NCBI RefSeq assembly: GCF_964656455.1
Contig: NC_135715.1
Coordinates: 36,776,603 to 36,840,602 of the forward strand
Source: Halichoerus grypus
Taxonomy: Eukaryota > Chordata > Mammalia > Carnivora > Phocidae
Direction: 5' to 3'
Length of the DNA: 64,000 nucleotides
Shown here piece by piece: positions 44,593-55,884 of this stretch (the stretch's first letter is position 1; each line of letters opens with the position of its first letter). The notes under the pieces are model-generated. The model saw only the letters and a program-made list of their open reading frames with translations, did no database searches and was not told the DNA's origin. Position numbers and translations under genes: made by a program.

Positions 44593-44790
44593 GGGGCGCC
44601 TGGGTGGCTCAGTTGGTTAAGCGACTGCCTTCAGCTCAGGTCATGATCTCAGGGTCCTGGGATCGAGCCCCACATCGGGCTCCCTGTTCAGCGGGAAGCC
44701 TGCTTCTCCCTCTCCCACTCCCCCTGCTTATGTTCCCTCTCTCGCTGTCTCTCTCTGTCAAATAAATAAATAAAACCTTTAAAAAAAAAA
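44593..44790 (+). mobile_element. CAN-SINE, full length
   Basis: Near-consensus copy ('ggggcgcctgggtggctcag', 'gggatcgagccccacatcg') with 'caaataaataaataaaacc' and an A12 tail. Perfect target-site duplication aacttcattagttc at 44579-44592 and 44791-44804. Confidence 0.97.
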
Positions 44791-44939
44791 AACTTCATTA
44801 GTTCAGTGGATGTTTCTCTGGGGTTTTCTTCAGGAAACTCAAGCCTGTACAAAATCCAACTTAAAATCTACCTGTAGAGTAAGAGCTGCTTCTGGTTCTG
44901 CAACTGAATTAAAGGTAATACTGACCTCACAGAAACATC

Positions 44940-45345
44940 TTTTATGCATTTCTGCTCTCTGCCCTCATTGTTCACCACTTTCCTGCTCATTACCTCTGTT
45001 CTTTTCAAGTAACAACCTTTGCACTTGCCTTTCCCTCTGCCTGGAATGTTCTTCCCCAGGGATCTGCAAGAATCCTTCCCTCAAATTCAGGTCTTTACAA
45101 AGGCTTTCCATTTAAAATCGCTGCTACTTTTTTCCCATCTTCTTTCCTGCCTAAATTTCTTCAGAATTCTTATCATCATTTTTCGTACTATATTATTTGT
45201 TTAATGCTTGGCTGTCCTCCTAGAAATTAAGCACATATGACCAAGAATTTTGGTCACTTTTGTCTGTTGCTCTAGTTATAAAATATAGCACTATGCTTGG
45301 GACATGAAACTCACTGCTGAATAAATTAGTGAAAGAATACATGAC
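44940..45345 (+). mobile_element. L2 LINE 3' end
   Basis: L2 order: 'ctttgcacttgcctttccc', 'tctgcctggaatgttcttc', 'tcaaattcaggtctttac', later 'ttatcatcatttttcg', 'tcctagaaattaagcacat' and terminal 'gctgaataaattagtgaa'. The 101-codon ORF at 44810-45115 overlaps it and is not a gene. Confidence 0.8.
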
Positions 45346-45489
45346 CCTTTTCTTTTACTACTTCCCACAGAAGGAACTAAATATTATTTTATTATATTTT
45401 TTCTAACATTTCCTAATGCAGGCCTATGGCAGTCACGGTTTATTCTCAGGCAGTGTCCTGCTCTAAGTGCTTTCATTAACTCTGCTCTT

Positions 45490-45930
45490 TCTCCTCAGAT
45501 CTAGCATCAGAGTTACACCAGTGCTATCTTTCTAAAACACGTATCTGATCCTTTTAATCTCATATAATAAAAGTATTTGCCAGAGGATAAAGTTCAAATC
45601 TGTTATCATTTTACATTGTAAGTTCTTCATAGTCTTAGTCGAATACAGTCCCACCTCATTCTTTCTTGAGTTATGTCCACAGTTTAACCATATAAAACAT
45701 TCTTGTTACCTGATCATACTCATTTTTTTCATGCATCTCTGAATTGTTGAGTTTCCCCTTACAGCGAAGTTAACTACTGCTCTCTTAACAGGCAAATTTC
45801 CTTTCTGGACCTCAAAAGATTCTCTCTTATGAAATCTTCTATGACCCCTTTAGGCATAATTATACATTCTTCTCTGCTAAATTAGCAATTATACTGTCAT
45901 TATTAGCATTATCATGATGTGCCTGTGTAA
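45490..45930 (+). mobile_element. Second L2 LINE fragment
   Basis: A separate L2 copy carrying the more 5' part: 'tatctttctaaaacacgta', 'gataaagttcaaatctg', 'taagttcttcatagtctta' and 'cttctatgacccctttagg'. Because more 5' L2 sequence follows the L2 3' end at 45345, at least two insertions are present. Confidence 0.72.
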
Positions 45931-46529
45931 TTTCCTGGCCATGCTATAATGTTAATGGGGGATATTCAGTTGCTTATAGTCAGAACAGGAAAGTTGGAAG
46001 GCGCAAAGAGCTAAAATTACATACATTATTGAAGTACTGCACACCAGGAAAAATTGAAAGGTAAAGTATGGGAAACAAGTGTCTGACAGACTGTCTGAAG
46101 TATTATAACTATGCAACTGAGGTCCAGACAAACATCACAGGCAGTGAAATGTCACAATTTCCAAATAGGTGCAGGAGGTATCAGGAAGGCAATACCTGCA
46201 AAGTTTAATTAATGTGTTAACTCAGCAATTTAAGAAATATTGAGCATTTAAGTTTTGCTAGGACCTATGCTAAATTCTGAGGCTACAAAAAATAGTAAGA
46301 AACACGGATTCTTTTTTTTTTAATGGGTAGGCCTTCACTGCAAGGTTCTATTCTGACTAGTAACAAGGGTGATATCACAAAAAACAACAAAAATGAGACC
46401 TTAGCTAGTTAAATACCTTCTAATTCACCTCTGGATTACTTCTAAGAACTAACACAGTATGGAGAGTTATCAAGGACTCCTCTAATGATGAAAAGAATGA
46501 ATGAAAATGTCAGGAAGAAGTACAAGCCT
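45931..46529. other. Unassigned stretch between L2 pieces
   Basis: No gene recognised. It may be an insertion separating the L2 pieces at 45490-45930 and 46530-46665. A possible very diverged repeat lies at 46225-46300. Confidence 0.35.
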
Positions 46530-46665
46530 ATTTCATTCCCCTCTAGGCTATGACTCCCTCTGTCTTTAGAACAATGTCTTATTTATCTTTATATTCTCAG
46601 GATTTAGAACAACTGATAGTGCATATTAAGTGCACAATAAATACTTACCTGGTGAAATTACTTGG
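46530..46665 (+). mobile_element. L2 3' terminal fragment
   Basis: Resembles the last part of L2: 'caatgtcttatttatcttt', 'atattctcaggatttagaac' and 'cacaataaatacttac'. It could be the displaced end of the copy at 45490-45930. Confidence 0.6.
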
Positions 46666-48270
46666 TGGGAATTAGACCCTCAATTACTGTGTTTTGTTGA
46701 ATTTTACTAGAGGGACACAATGACGGGCTATCAATCACAACAATAAATGCTATAAACATTCACAAAGAGTATCCCAAAGTAAAAAATGGAAAAGATAGAA
46801 AATAAAATACCTAAACCATATATTCATTTTTCTTGGCCTTCTGGGATGTATCCTAAGACTTAATTTTTTGATTACATAATTTCAATATGAGAAAGGTCCA
46901 AGCTAGAGAAAAAATAGGTGTGCAAATAAAATATAAATCAGAAAATAACATATGTAAGGAAATTGATATATTATAATTTAATCACAAGAGTTATTTTGAA
47001 ATCTTTGTTTTAAATTTAAGAAGAAAAAACGTGATAGTATTTATGCAATTAAAAGTTGGTATACAATTCATGATAGAGTAGAGTGATATTAATCAACGTA
47101 TTTTAATGTACTATGATTATGATGCCAAACTAAAAATGATACTCAGCAAAATTTGGGCTTTGAGTAGAGATTCCATTATTTATGAAGAATATTTGGTCTT
47201 TAATATAAACAACGGTATTACACCACAATTTTGTAATGTGGTAAGTATCACTACAACAGCAATCATATTACAGTATATAAATGTATCGAAGTAACACAAG
47301 CATACACTTTAAATTTAAACAAAGTATTATGTCAGATTTGTTCAATAAAACATTCAAACATAGAATTCTCTGTCTTTAAGTAGATGAGTTTTCAAAGTTC
47401 AGATGTTAAATATTCGTGTTTATCAACTATATTTAAAAATAACTACTCTTACAGAGCTAAATTTGTACTTTTATTTTCTATTACGTAGGGGTAGATTTTC
47501 CCTCTACTTGTGTGTCCCTACCTTCTCTTTCTCCATCTGATTTTTCTTTCTATGACTTCTGGATTGTGTATTGTATACTATGTGGAAGATTATACACTCC
47601 ATTCCTTTTGTGAGTGACTTAAAGCTTTAATCATATGGTGAGACATGTCCTGCTTTGGCTGCTTAGTGTTAATGCTTAACCATTCCATGCCAATATTCAT
47701 ATAAGCCACATTATATTCTAATTCTAGGGAATGATAATCTGGATTGCTCAGGTGATAAACTACATTGTAAAACATGGTAATGGGATATGTGTTTTGATCA
47801 TGGTATATCAGCTAGGCCAGACTACAAAAGTCTGGATAGGAATGGAAAACTGGTTAGTGTAAGAGCGTGCCTGTTTCACTTAGGTTTCCTGCAGAACCAG
47901 TTCGGTTATAGCTATATTAAAGAGGCTTTATTCTAGATGATTCTGTCAAGACAAGGTAACTAAGTGAGAAAGTAGCTCTGTGCTGGTATACCATGAAATG
48001 CAGGAACAAGGTGGAAATATGAAGGAATCAGCTTTCAAGACCATCACCTTCTTCAGGAATAGCACCAAAAATGGCACTCCTTGTTGGGAAGAGGTATCCT
48101 TAATGAAGTCACAAAAGCCAACAAAAGGAAAAAGATTTATAATGTTTATATCTACAATACAGAAACCACCAACATTATATTTCAACAGCAATACTTCAGA
48201 AAGGTGTTTTAACCCCATTACTTCTTCTCCCACCTCACCCCTAGAACAACCACTAGAGAAGTAGCATAGT
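46666..48270. other. Unique AT-rich stretch
   Basis: No gene or mobile element recognised. Overlapping ORFs of 94 (plus) and 95 (minus) codons near 47946-48264 show no domain. Confidence 0.4.
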
Positions 48271-48432
48271 GATTAGAGGAGGAGGGGGAGGAAAAAGTAG
48301 TGCGGGGTGGTGGTGGGGGCGGAGGAGACAAAGGAAAGGGAAGAGGGGAGTGAAATGAAAAGAGGAGGGAGGAAGAAGGGAAGAGGCAGAGGAAGAGAAG
48401 GGGGGAAAGATAAGTGGAGAAATAGTGGGAAA
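48271..48432 (+). repeat. Purine-rich (GGA/GAA) low-complexity tract
   Basis: About 160 bp almost free of pyrimidines, with G-runs such as gggggagg and ggtggtgggggcggagg. Produces spurious Pro/Ser/Phe-rich minus-strand ORFs. Could form triplex or G-quadruplex structures; that is inference from composition. Confidence 0.93.
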
Positions 48433-49974
48433 ATAAAGACCCTCTCCATTGCTCATCCATGAATTTTCAGATCAGGTTGGAGAGAACGGAAAATCTGTAC
48501 TTGTGTGAGACTTGAAAATGCACTGCAAAATCTCTGGAATGTATCATGTGAACATACATAGGCAACGTCTTATAAAGTTTCTTTAAGGCAGTAGAGACAA
48601 AGAACAAAGCCTTTTATACTTGTACTTTTCCCAACCTAGTTTAACACATTCCACGAACATGCAATGAAAGAAAACTTTACAATATGAATAGGAAATAGAA
48701 CCTTGATCATAGGAAAGGCATGTAGTATGTTTTGATTTTTGATGACCAGCTCTGTGGCCATGTGCTGTGTGGTAATGCTCATGTACTTTCCTGGAGTCTT
48801 TGGAAAGTTTATTTAGTACATTCTGGGCATTTCTCTCATTTAAAATAGCATGCATATATTAATTAATTTTTTTTCTTTTAAAAAAGCAATATTCCAAACA
48901 AATAATATCATGGCCTATAAGCAGGAAATACAGTTTTATAAATTTATATTCACCAAAGATGAGATTAGCATTGGCAAGAGTAAGATGGATAAAGCAACAA
49001 AAGTACACAGGTATAAGTGTTTTGTTTTGTTTTGTTTTCCCTTTTAATCAAGTATTATTTATTATGCATCCCTGTTTCTAATCTCTGGAATTGAAGTGAA
49101 CAAAACATTTAAGGATGAATTCACCACGGCTCCAGAAGAGAGAAGAATATAAGAGGAGGCATGTTCTAATTAGTGATTTCGGTAAAGATACCTGAATTAG
49201 ATTCCAGGAACAAAGTAAGGGTTATGATAGTGCCCTTAGCTCTCTGCTTCTTAATATTTATGCATAAGCTATAAGAAAAATTAAAACCTCAGAAATACAA
49301 AATTTTACAGGCTCATTATAAAAACTTGGAAAATGTCAAATGAGAAAAATCCCTCATAATCCTATGAGTAGGGGATAGTTTTTTTCAAAAGTGATGGTGT
49401 GATATAAATAAATGATTGAAAAATAACTTAAGTGAGGGAGAGTAGACAGATCTCCCATACAAAAGAGTTCCAAATAATTATGTAAATATTCTGCCTCAAG
49501 GAAAAGGAGCATAACCCCCACATTGTTAAAGTATGGGCTGTGCAGGATGTTTTCCTTCCAATGTGTACAGAAAGGAAAGAGAGGAAAAAAGAGAGTAACT
49601 TTGTAGTGGAGAAACCTGACAACTACTACCTCAGCCAAGTGATCAGTGATGTTATGATGATAATATGTATTCTTGATATGATGGGATGAAAACTGGTGCT
49701 TTACTCTACCCCTCAAAAAACCTATAACTTAAATTTAATCACAACATAAATACTAGATGAATCTCAATTAAGGCATAGTATAAATATTTCTGAGCATTAC
49801 TCAAAACTGTCAAAATCATTAAAAACAAGGAAAGTCTAAGAAATGGTCACAGCTTAAAGGATCCTGAAGAGATAGGAGAACTAAGTGTAATGTGGTAGTT
49901 CAGATGGGATCTTGCAACAGAAAAAAATAAATAAATAAAAATAAGGAAATCTGAATGAACTATGGAGTTTATTT
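48433..49974. other. Unique AT-rich stretch
   Basis: Contains (GTTTT)n near 49018-49038. ORFs of 60-120 codons lack recognisable domains. Confidence 0.4.
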
Positions 49975-49988
49975 AATAATAAGGCATC

Positions 49989-50202
49989 AAGGGGCACCTG
50001 GGTGGCTCAGATGGTTAAGCCACTGCCCTCAGCTCAGGTCATGATCTCCAGGTCCTGGGATCGAGCCCCATGTCGGGCTCCTAGCTCAGCGGGGAATCTG
50101 CTTCTCCCTCTCCCTCTGACTCTCCCCCTGCTTGTGCTCTCTCTGATTCTCTTTCTCTCAAATGAGTAAATAAAATCTTTAAAAAAATTTTAAAATTTTT
50201 TA
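49989..50202 (+). mobile_element. CAN-SINE, full length
   Basis: Head 'ggggcacctgggtggctcag', tail 'gtaaataaaatcttt' plus mixed A/T sequence. Perfect 14-bp target-site duplication aataataaggcatc at 49975-49988 and 50203-50216. Confidence 0.96.
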
Positions 50203-50370
50203 AATAATAAGGCATCCATATTATTGCATTAACTATGACAACGTAACCGTACTAATGTAAGATGTTAATAATTGGATAAACTGGTCATGAAATGTGTGGG
50301 ACTTTCCTGTACTATCTTCACAGCTTTTCTGTAAACCTAAATCTATTTTAAAATTTGAAAATGTATTTTA

Positions 50371-50585
50371 TTTTATTTTATTTTATTACTATATTTTTTT
50401 AGAGAGAGAGTGAACAGGAGTTGGGGTGGGGGAGCTGAGGGAGAGGAAGAGAGAGAATCTTAAGCAGGCTCCATGCCCAGCATGGAGACCAACCAACGCA
50501 GAGCTCGATCTCACTAACCTGAGATCATGACTGAGCCAAAATCAAGAGTTGGAGGCTTAACCAACTGAGCCACCCAGGCAGCCCT
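50371..50585 (-). mobile_element. Older CAN-SINE variant (antisense)
   Basis: Diverged copy: 'agagagagagtgaacagg', 'gagctcgatctcactaacc', 'aaaatcaagagttggagg' and terminal 'gagccacccaggcagcc'. Target-site duplication around aaaatgtatttta (50358-50370) and aaaagtgtatttta (50586-50599). The 'aaaatcaagag' form marks an older subfamily. Confidence 0.9.
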
Positions 50586-50612
50586 AAAAGTGTATTTTAA
50601 AAGTTCAAAATA

Positions 50613-50819
50613 GGGGTGCCTGGGTGGCTCAGTCGTTAAAGCATCTGACTTCAGCTCAGGTTACGATCCCAGAGTCCTGGGATCGAGCCCTGCATTGGGC
50701 TCCCTGCCCCTTGGGAAGCCTGCTTCTCCTTCTCCCACTCCCCCTGCTTGTATTACCTCTCTCGCTGTCTCTCTCTGTCAAATAAATAAATAAAATCTTT
50801 AAAAAAATAAAAAAAAAAT
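50613..50819 (+). mobile_element. CAN-SINE, full length
   Basis: Starts 'ggggtgcctgggtggctcag', ends 'caaataaataaataaaatc' with an A-rich tail. Perfect 14-bp target-site duplication aaaagttcaaaata at 50599-50612 and 50820-50833. The left copy overlaps the duplication of the neighbouring SINE at 50586-50599. Confidence 0.97.
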
Positions 50820-50903
50820 AAAAGTTCAAAATACAATGCTTCCTTAGAGTTCTATTTCACTTTGTGTTTAGTATTTTCTGATTTTTTCTTAACCTCATAT
50901 TCT

Positions 50904-51098
50904 TTTTTTTTTCAAAGATTTTATTTATTTATTTGAGAGAGAGAGAATGAGAGAGAGAGAGCATGAGGGGGGGAGGGTCAGAGGGAGAAGCAGACTCCTA
51001 GCTGAGCAAGGAGCCCGAAGCGGGACTCGATCCCGGGACTCCAGGATCATGACCTGAGCCGAAGGCAGTCGCCCAACCAACTGAGCCACCCAGGCGTC
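50904..51098 (-). mobile_element. CAN-SINE, full length (antisense)
   Basis: T-run, 'aaagattttatttatttattt' side, (GA)n, 'gcgggactcgatcccggg' and terminal 'gagccacccaggcgtcc'. Perfect 16-bp target-site duplication cttaacctcatattct at 50888-50903 and 51099-51114. Confidence 0.97.
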
Positions 51099-51265
51099 CT
51101 TAACCTCATATTCTGATAATGTTCAAATATCATTAAATCATAATGTTTCTCTAATCTGCCTTTATTTTCATGTTATGGCTGTACCATATGTGATCTATTT
51201 ACTGATTTCTATTGTTGGTAATTTTGATTGTTTTTTAGTTTCCCTTTTTTAAAATAAATAATCCT

Positions 51266-51481
51266 GGGGCACTGGAGTGGTTAAGCAACTGACTTGATTT
51301 CAGCTCATTTCATAATCACAGGGTCGTGAGATCAAGCCCCACATGGGGCTCTGTGCTCAATGGGGAGTCTGCTTGAGATTCTGTAGCTCCCTCTCCCTCT
51401 GCTGCTCCCTGCAACTTGCACTCTCTCTCTCTCACTCTCTAAAATAAATAAATAAATCTTTAAAAATAATAATAATAAAAT
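51266..51481 (+). mobile_element. Older CAN-SINE variant
   Basis: Diverged head ('ggggcactggagtggttaag') and 'gtgagatcaagccccacat', 'ggggctctgtgctcaatgg', 'tgcttgagattctg', a form closer to the ancestral carnivore SINE. Target-site duplication aaaataaataatcct (51251-51265) and aagataaataatcct (51482-51496). Confidence 0.93.
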
Positions 51482-51727
51482 AAGATAAATAATCCTATGA
51501 TGAACATCACTATACATGGTTTGTTCTGACTTCTGGTTTTGTTCATGTGTTTGGATTTTGATTTTAATTTCTCTCTCTTCTTTTTAAAATAATGGGTCTG
51601 AATTAGGTTTTTGATTTATTATAACTAATTTTTTTAAAATTTACATTTCTAGGGTATTGAATTACAATTTTAAAGACTGACACATCTGAAGTTTAAAACA
51701 GCTTAAGTTAAAAGTAGCCATGATTAG

Positions 51728-51911
51728 GGCGCTTGGGTGGCTCAGATGGGTAAGCATCTGCCTTCAGTTCAGGTCATGATCCCAGGGTCCTGGGATCGAG
51801 TCCCGCATCGGGCTCCCTGCTAGGCGGGGAGCCTGCTTCTCCCTCTGCCTCTGCCTCTCTCTCTCTCTCTCTCTGACTCTCATGAATAAATAAATAAAAC
51901 ATTTTAAAAAA
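51728..51911 (+). mobile_element. CAN-SINE, full length
   Basis: Head 'ggcgcttgggtggctcag', 'gggatcgagtcccgcatcg', a (CT)n run and 'catgaataaataaataaaac' tail. Perfect 13-bp target-site duplication tagccatgattag at 51715-51727 and 51912-51924. Confidence 0.96.
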
Positions 51912-52007
51912 TAGCCATGATTAGACTTTCTTACATTACCCATATGAGTCACATAAATTAGCATTATTTTTAAATTTTATTTTATTTTTTTAAATTCTTA
52001 ATCAAAA

Positions 52008-52696
52008 TGTTTCCAATTTATTTGAGAAATAATTGACATATGTCTCTATATAAGTTTAAGGAGTACAAAATGATGGTTTACACATATTGTGAAATGATTA
52101 CCATGATAGGTTCAGCTAACATCCATCATCTCATATAGATATAAGATAAAGAAAAAGAAGAGAAGAAAGAAGAAAAAATTTTCTTCTTTTCATAAGAACT
52201 CTTAGGATTTACATTCTTAAAAACTTTCCTATGTATCAAATGGCAGTGTTAACTATAGTTATAATGTTATCATGTATAGACATATACGTTAAAATGTATA
52301 GTTATAATGTACAGATATAATGTACATTATATCCCTAGTACTTATTTGTCTTATAACTGGAAGTTTTTATCTTTTGACTACCTTCCTCCAGTTTACCCTC
52401 TCCTCACCCTTTGCCTCTGGTAGCCACAAGTCTGATCTCTGTTCCATGTATTTGGTTTGTTTGTTTATTTAGATTCTACATATAACTAAGATCATAAAGG
52501 ATTTGACGTTCTCTGTCTGACTTATTTCATTAGCATAATGTCTTTAAGGTCCATCCACGTTGTCCCACATTGTAGGATTTCCTCATTTTTTTATGGATGA
52601 GTAATATTCCATCCTACGTATGTACCACAACTTCTTTATCCACTTATGGGCACAGGTTGTTTCTATGTCTTGATTATTGTAAATCATGCTGAAATT
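52008..52696 (-). mobile_element. Old L1 3' end (antisense)
   Basis: Antisense L1 3' UTR and ORF2 end: 'gagaaataattgacatatg', 'gtgaaatgattaccatgat', 'ctaacatccatcatctc', 'cctctggtagccacaag', 'gtccatccacgttgtccc' and 'gtaatattccatcctacg', ending near 'gtaaatcatgctg'. An A/G-rich insert lies near 52145-52180. Element is 5'-truncated. Confidence 0.88.
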
Positions 52697-52704
52697 AAGC
52701 ATTC

Positions 52705-52742
52705 CTTAACACCAGAAATTTTTTTTTTAACACCAGAAATTT
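52705..52742 (+). repeat. Short tandem duplication at an L1 edge
   Basis: The motif ttaacaccagaaattttt occurs twice in succession just past the 5' truncation point of the L1 at 52008-52696. Confidence 0.85.
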
Positions 52743-54973
52743 TAAAAAGGGAAAAGAGTTCAGTTTATTGTCAGCATAGTAAAACCAGCCTACTTACCCT
52801 TATTTTGTCCTACCTTTCTCGTATCCTTCGGGGTTAGATCCTTTCTCAGTCCAGAATTCTCCACCACATGGTTATGACTAGGCACAGATACAGTGACACT
52901 GACTCCTCTAGGATTATGATTTGAATTTTCACATTTGAGAACCAAGTTGAGTCTCGGGATATCATCACCTATCTATGATATTCATTTTATTCTGCGATCA
53001 GGACTTAGATCTTTCTGATGCCCCATTTCGTCCATCAGGAGCAGACCTGTGACTCATTTATTCATTACCCTCAGGAGTTTGACATTTGCCTTACCTTCTT
53101 CTAAAACCTTCTTCAAAAGAAGTAGGGGAAATATTTACCTATGTGCTTTATCCCACTTAGGGTGAAAATGTTTAGTAATAACCCAGGTTAAAAAGATATA
53201 TATGTAAAATTTATAGCCAAGTTATTCTGACCAGTAAAAATAATTTTAACTTTACACTGTACATTAACCATCTAAACTGAAATGTATTTACCATGAATTT
53301 AACTTCTTTTATTACCTGAGAAAATCATGACATACAGTCTTTGTAGGAAAGGTCCACCTAAAGACTGAAACCTGTTCTCATTTCTTCCTCCCTCTAGGTC
53401 AATATAATTAAAAGACCATTAAGAAAAAAATATATATTGCTCTAAAATAATATTTTTTATCTGAACAGTCAAGGATCTTGGAGGTGAGTATAGATAACAA
53501 TACTGCTTCAAAAGCATAATCCTATAAAAGGATAGTATTAGAAAAAAAATACCACCAAATTACTTGTCAAGTATCCATTACATGTTAAAATATTTTAACT
53601 GAATAAAGCAGATGTAGATGTCCAAACTTCAATTCTGAAGCTGATTTAGAATTTTCTAAAAGAAAATGAGTTTGTGGTTTTGTTTTTGGCTGGATAGTCA
53701 AAAAAAAAAATTAGCATTTCTGGATGTTTCTTTAAAACAAAAAAAAGCTAAGAAAAGAAAAGAATAATGGTCTCCAAAATGTGATGGTCATTTTCTATTG
53801 CATCACTTGTCAGAGAACAGAATAAAATCACTTCAAACTATTCATTTCCATCAGAGAAAATGAAATGTCTCCAATGAATAGCATCTTCAGAATGTTGACA
53901 GGTTGGAGAGCAAACAATAGGCAAAGTGAAATCAAAAAGCAGTGTGAAGTGAACACAGTAATTTATTCAGGTAATTAGAAAGAAAATTGCGTTCAACTGA
54001 GTACCATAATTGTTTTGAGGTCAGTAACTAAAATTTGTAATTAAACACACTTTATTTAGTACATGAATAATCATGCCTTCACTCTTCTATCTGTTGGGCA
54101 TCAAATTAATGTTGAGTAAAGTTAGAGCGAGTTAGAGCAAATTATCAAACAAGAATTTTTTTTAAAAATATGGTAGTCAAATTTACTTAAAATTCCTTGA
54201 AATTAGTGGAAGATTGAAATTCAGATTTTAAAACCTAACATTATTCATTCACCAAGTACATTGCCTTGACATATTTAATCTATTTGCTGAGGTAAAGAAA
54301 AGCAGTTTGTCTTATGTACACTTATTCTTTTCACAAATTTGGTATCCTTCCTATGTCTTCTATTTCTTATGCCATTTCTATAATAAAATGGCATAATTCC
54401 TGGCTTTGCCTGTACTCCATCACTTTGAAATCTGTAGAATTCTAAAAAACCCTGAACATTTTAGGAAATAGAGTTAGCAAGATTATATTCCATCTACTAT
54501 ATTTAAAGTATGTAGCGTTATCCTATTCATGTTATAGCAAGCTGTCTTACATATATGTATATAGGCCAGTTAATATAGATGATTCATTACAGAATCCTGG
54601 AAAATTTGTAGCCTAATGTTTTTCAAACTGTTGGCTTCCATATTTAAGGGTCACTTTTAACGTACACTCTTTACACTCTTTTACTCTTAAATATATATTA
54701 TATAACTAAATTATAAAGCTCTTTTTTTTTTTGGATAAAGGGGATATCCATCTTAGAAGACCAAGTAAAATTAAGATTATTTCTGATATATGGTATAAGA
54801 CTATTTTAGATGTCTGAAAAATTCTATAATTCTATAAGATTAGTAACAGATCTCTCCTCTTATAGTCAAAGAAAAGTGTGAGTCTGTATTCCAAAAGTGG
54901 GACATGCAAAAGGCAGCACTCTTTACAAGTTAGATGTGCAACTGCAAAAATTATCTCAATTTGTTCATTCTTT
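52743..54973. other. 2.2 kb of unique AT-rich DNA
   Basis: No gene or mobile element recognised. Confidence 0.4.
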
Positions 54974-54986
54974 CAATACCTATTTT

Positions 54987-55165
54987 TTAAGGATTTTATC
55001 TAATTTATTAGAGAGAGTGTAGAAGTGGGGGGAGGGGCAGAGGGGGAGGGAGAAGCAGACCTCACTGCTGATCAGTGAACCCAACTCGGGCCTCTATCCC
55101 AGGACCCTGAGATGATGACCTGAGCCAAAGGCAGATGCTTAACAGACTGAGCCACCCAGGCACCC
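54987..55165 (-). mobile_element. CAN-SINE (antisense)
   Basis: From 'aaggattttatctaattt' through a G/A-rich middle to 'gagccacccaggcacc'. The flanks caatacctattttt (54974 on) and caatatatacctgtt (55167 on) form an imperfect duplication. Moderately diverged. Confidence 0.93.
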
Positions 55166-55180
55166 TCAATATATACCTGT

Positions 55181-55621
55181 TAAGTGACAATAGGTGTGTA
55201 GCATCGATCAACTTAGTCCTGCTTTCAAAGAGTATAAAGTCTCATGCAGAAAATTGATATGAAAGCTAGCAAACAGTCTGAATTAATCACTGCTAGGAAT
55301 CCAGCTCTTGCATAGGCTTGGTACTTTATAGGCATTCAATACATATGAATGAATCAGTTAGTTACTAATTGGTTAATTAACAATTAATTAGTTAATTTAA
55401 TTCAATTAATATTCTTTCACTTACTTGTTCCCCTATTATATGATCTCCCCCTTGGGTCATGAAGTTGACTCAAATACCAACAATATGCAGTATCTCTTTT
55501 CAAGCAATTAGAGCCCATCCGTATCCAGACATTTGTAATAAAATCTAGTAAATATTATTGTCACTTATGGACAAAATTGCTACAGAAAAGAAAACTGACA
55601 TAGCCTGAGGTGCAGAAAGAT
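55181..55621. other. Unique AT-rich stretch
   Basis: Contains a TTAA-rich stretch near 55370-55412; no gene. Confidence 0.4.
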
Positions 55622-55884
55622 GATGGGAATGCAAGCTGGTGCAGCCACTCTGGAAAACAGTATGGAGGTTCCTCAAAAAATTAAAAATAGAACACATGAT
55701 GTAATGAGCATTGGATGTTATAAGCAGCTGACAAATCATTGAACACTACATCAGAAACTAATGATGTACTATATGTTAGCTAATTGAATTTAAAAAAAAA
55801 AGAACTACGCTACAATCCAACAATTGCACTACTAGATGTTTACTCAAAGGATATGAAATACTGATTCGAAGAGGTCAAAAATAC
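55622..55884 (+). mobile_element. Old L1 ORF2 fragment split by a younger L1
   Basis: Left half 55622-55693 ('gggaatgcaagctggtgcag', 'ctctggaaaacagtatgg') and right half 55806-55884 ('aatccaacaattgcacta', 'tttactcaaaggatatga', 'tactgattcgaag') are consecutive parts of ORF2, the region after the Cys/His segment. The insertion at 55694-55795 separates them. Truncated at both ends. Confidence 0.88.
55694..55795 (+). mobile_element. Extremely 5'-truncated young L1 3' end
   Basis: About 100 bp of carnivore L1 3' UTR ('gtaatgagcattggatgtt', 'catcagaaactaatgatg', 'tactatatgttagctaattg') and an A tail, the same 3' end as the L1 at 20042-21611. Flanks aaaaatagaac (55683-55693) and aaaaaaagaac (55795-55805) are the likely target-site duplication. 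Confidence 0.88.

Noticed and set aside
47946..48264. Overlapping 94- and 95-codon ORFs on opposite strands
   Set aside because: No motif, no matching splice or promoter context; lengths are plausible by chance.
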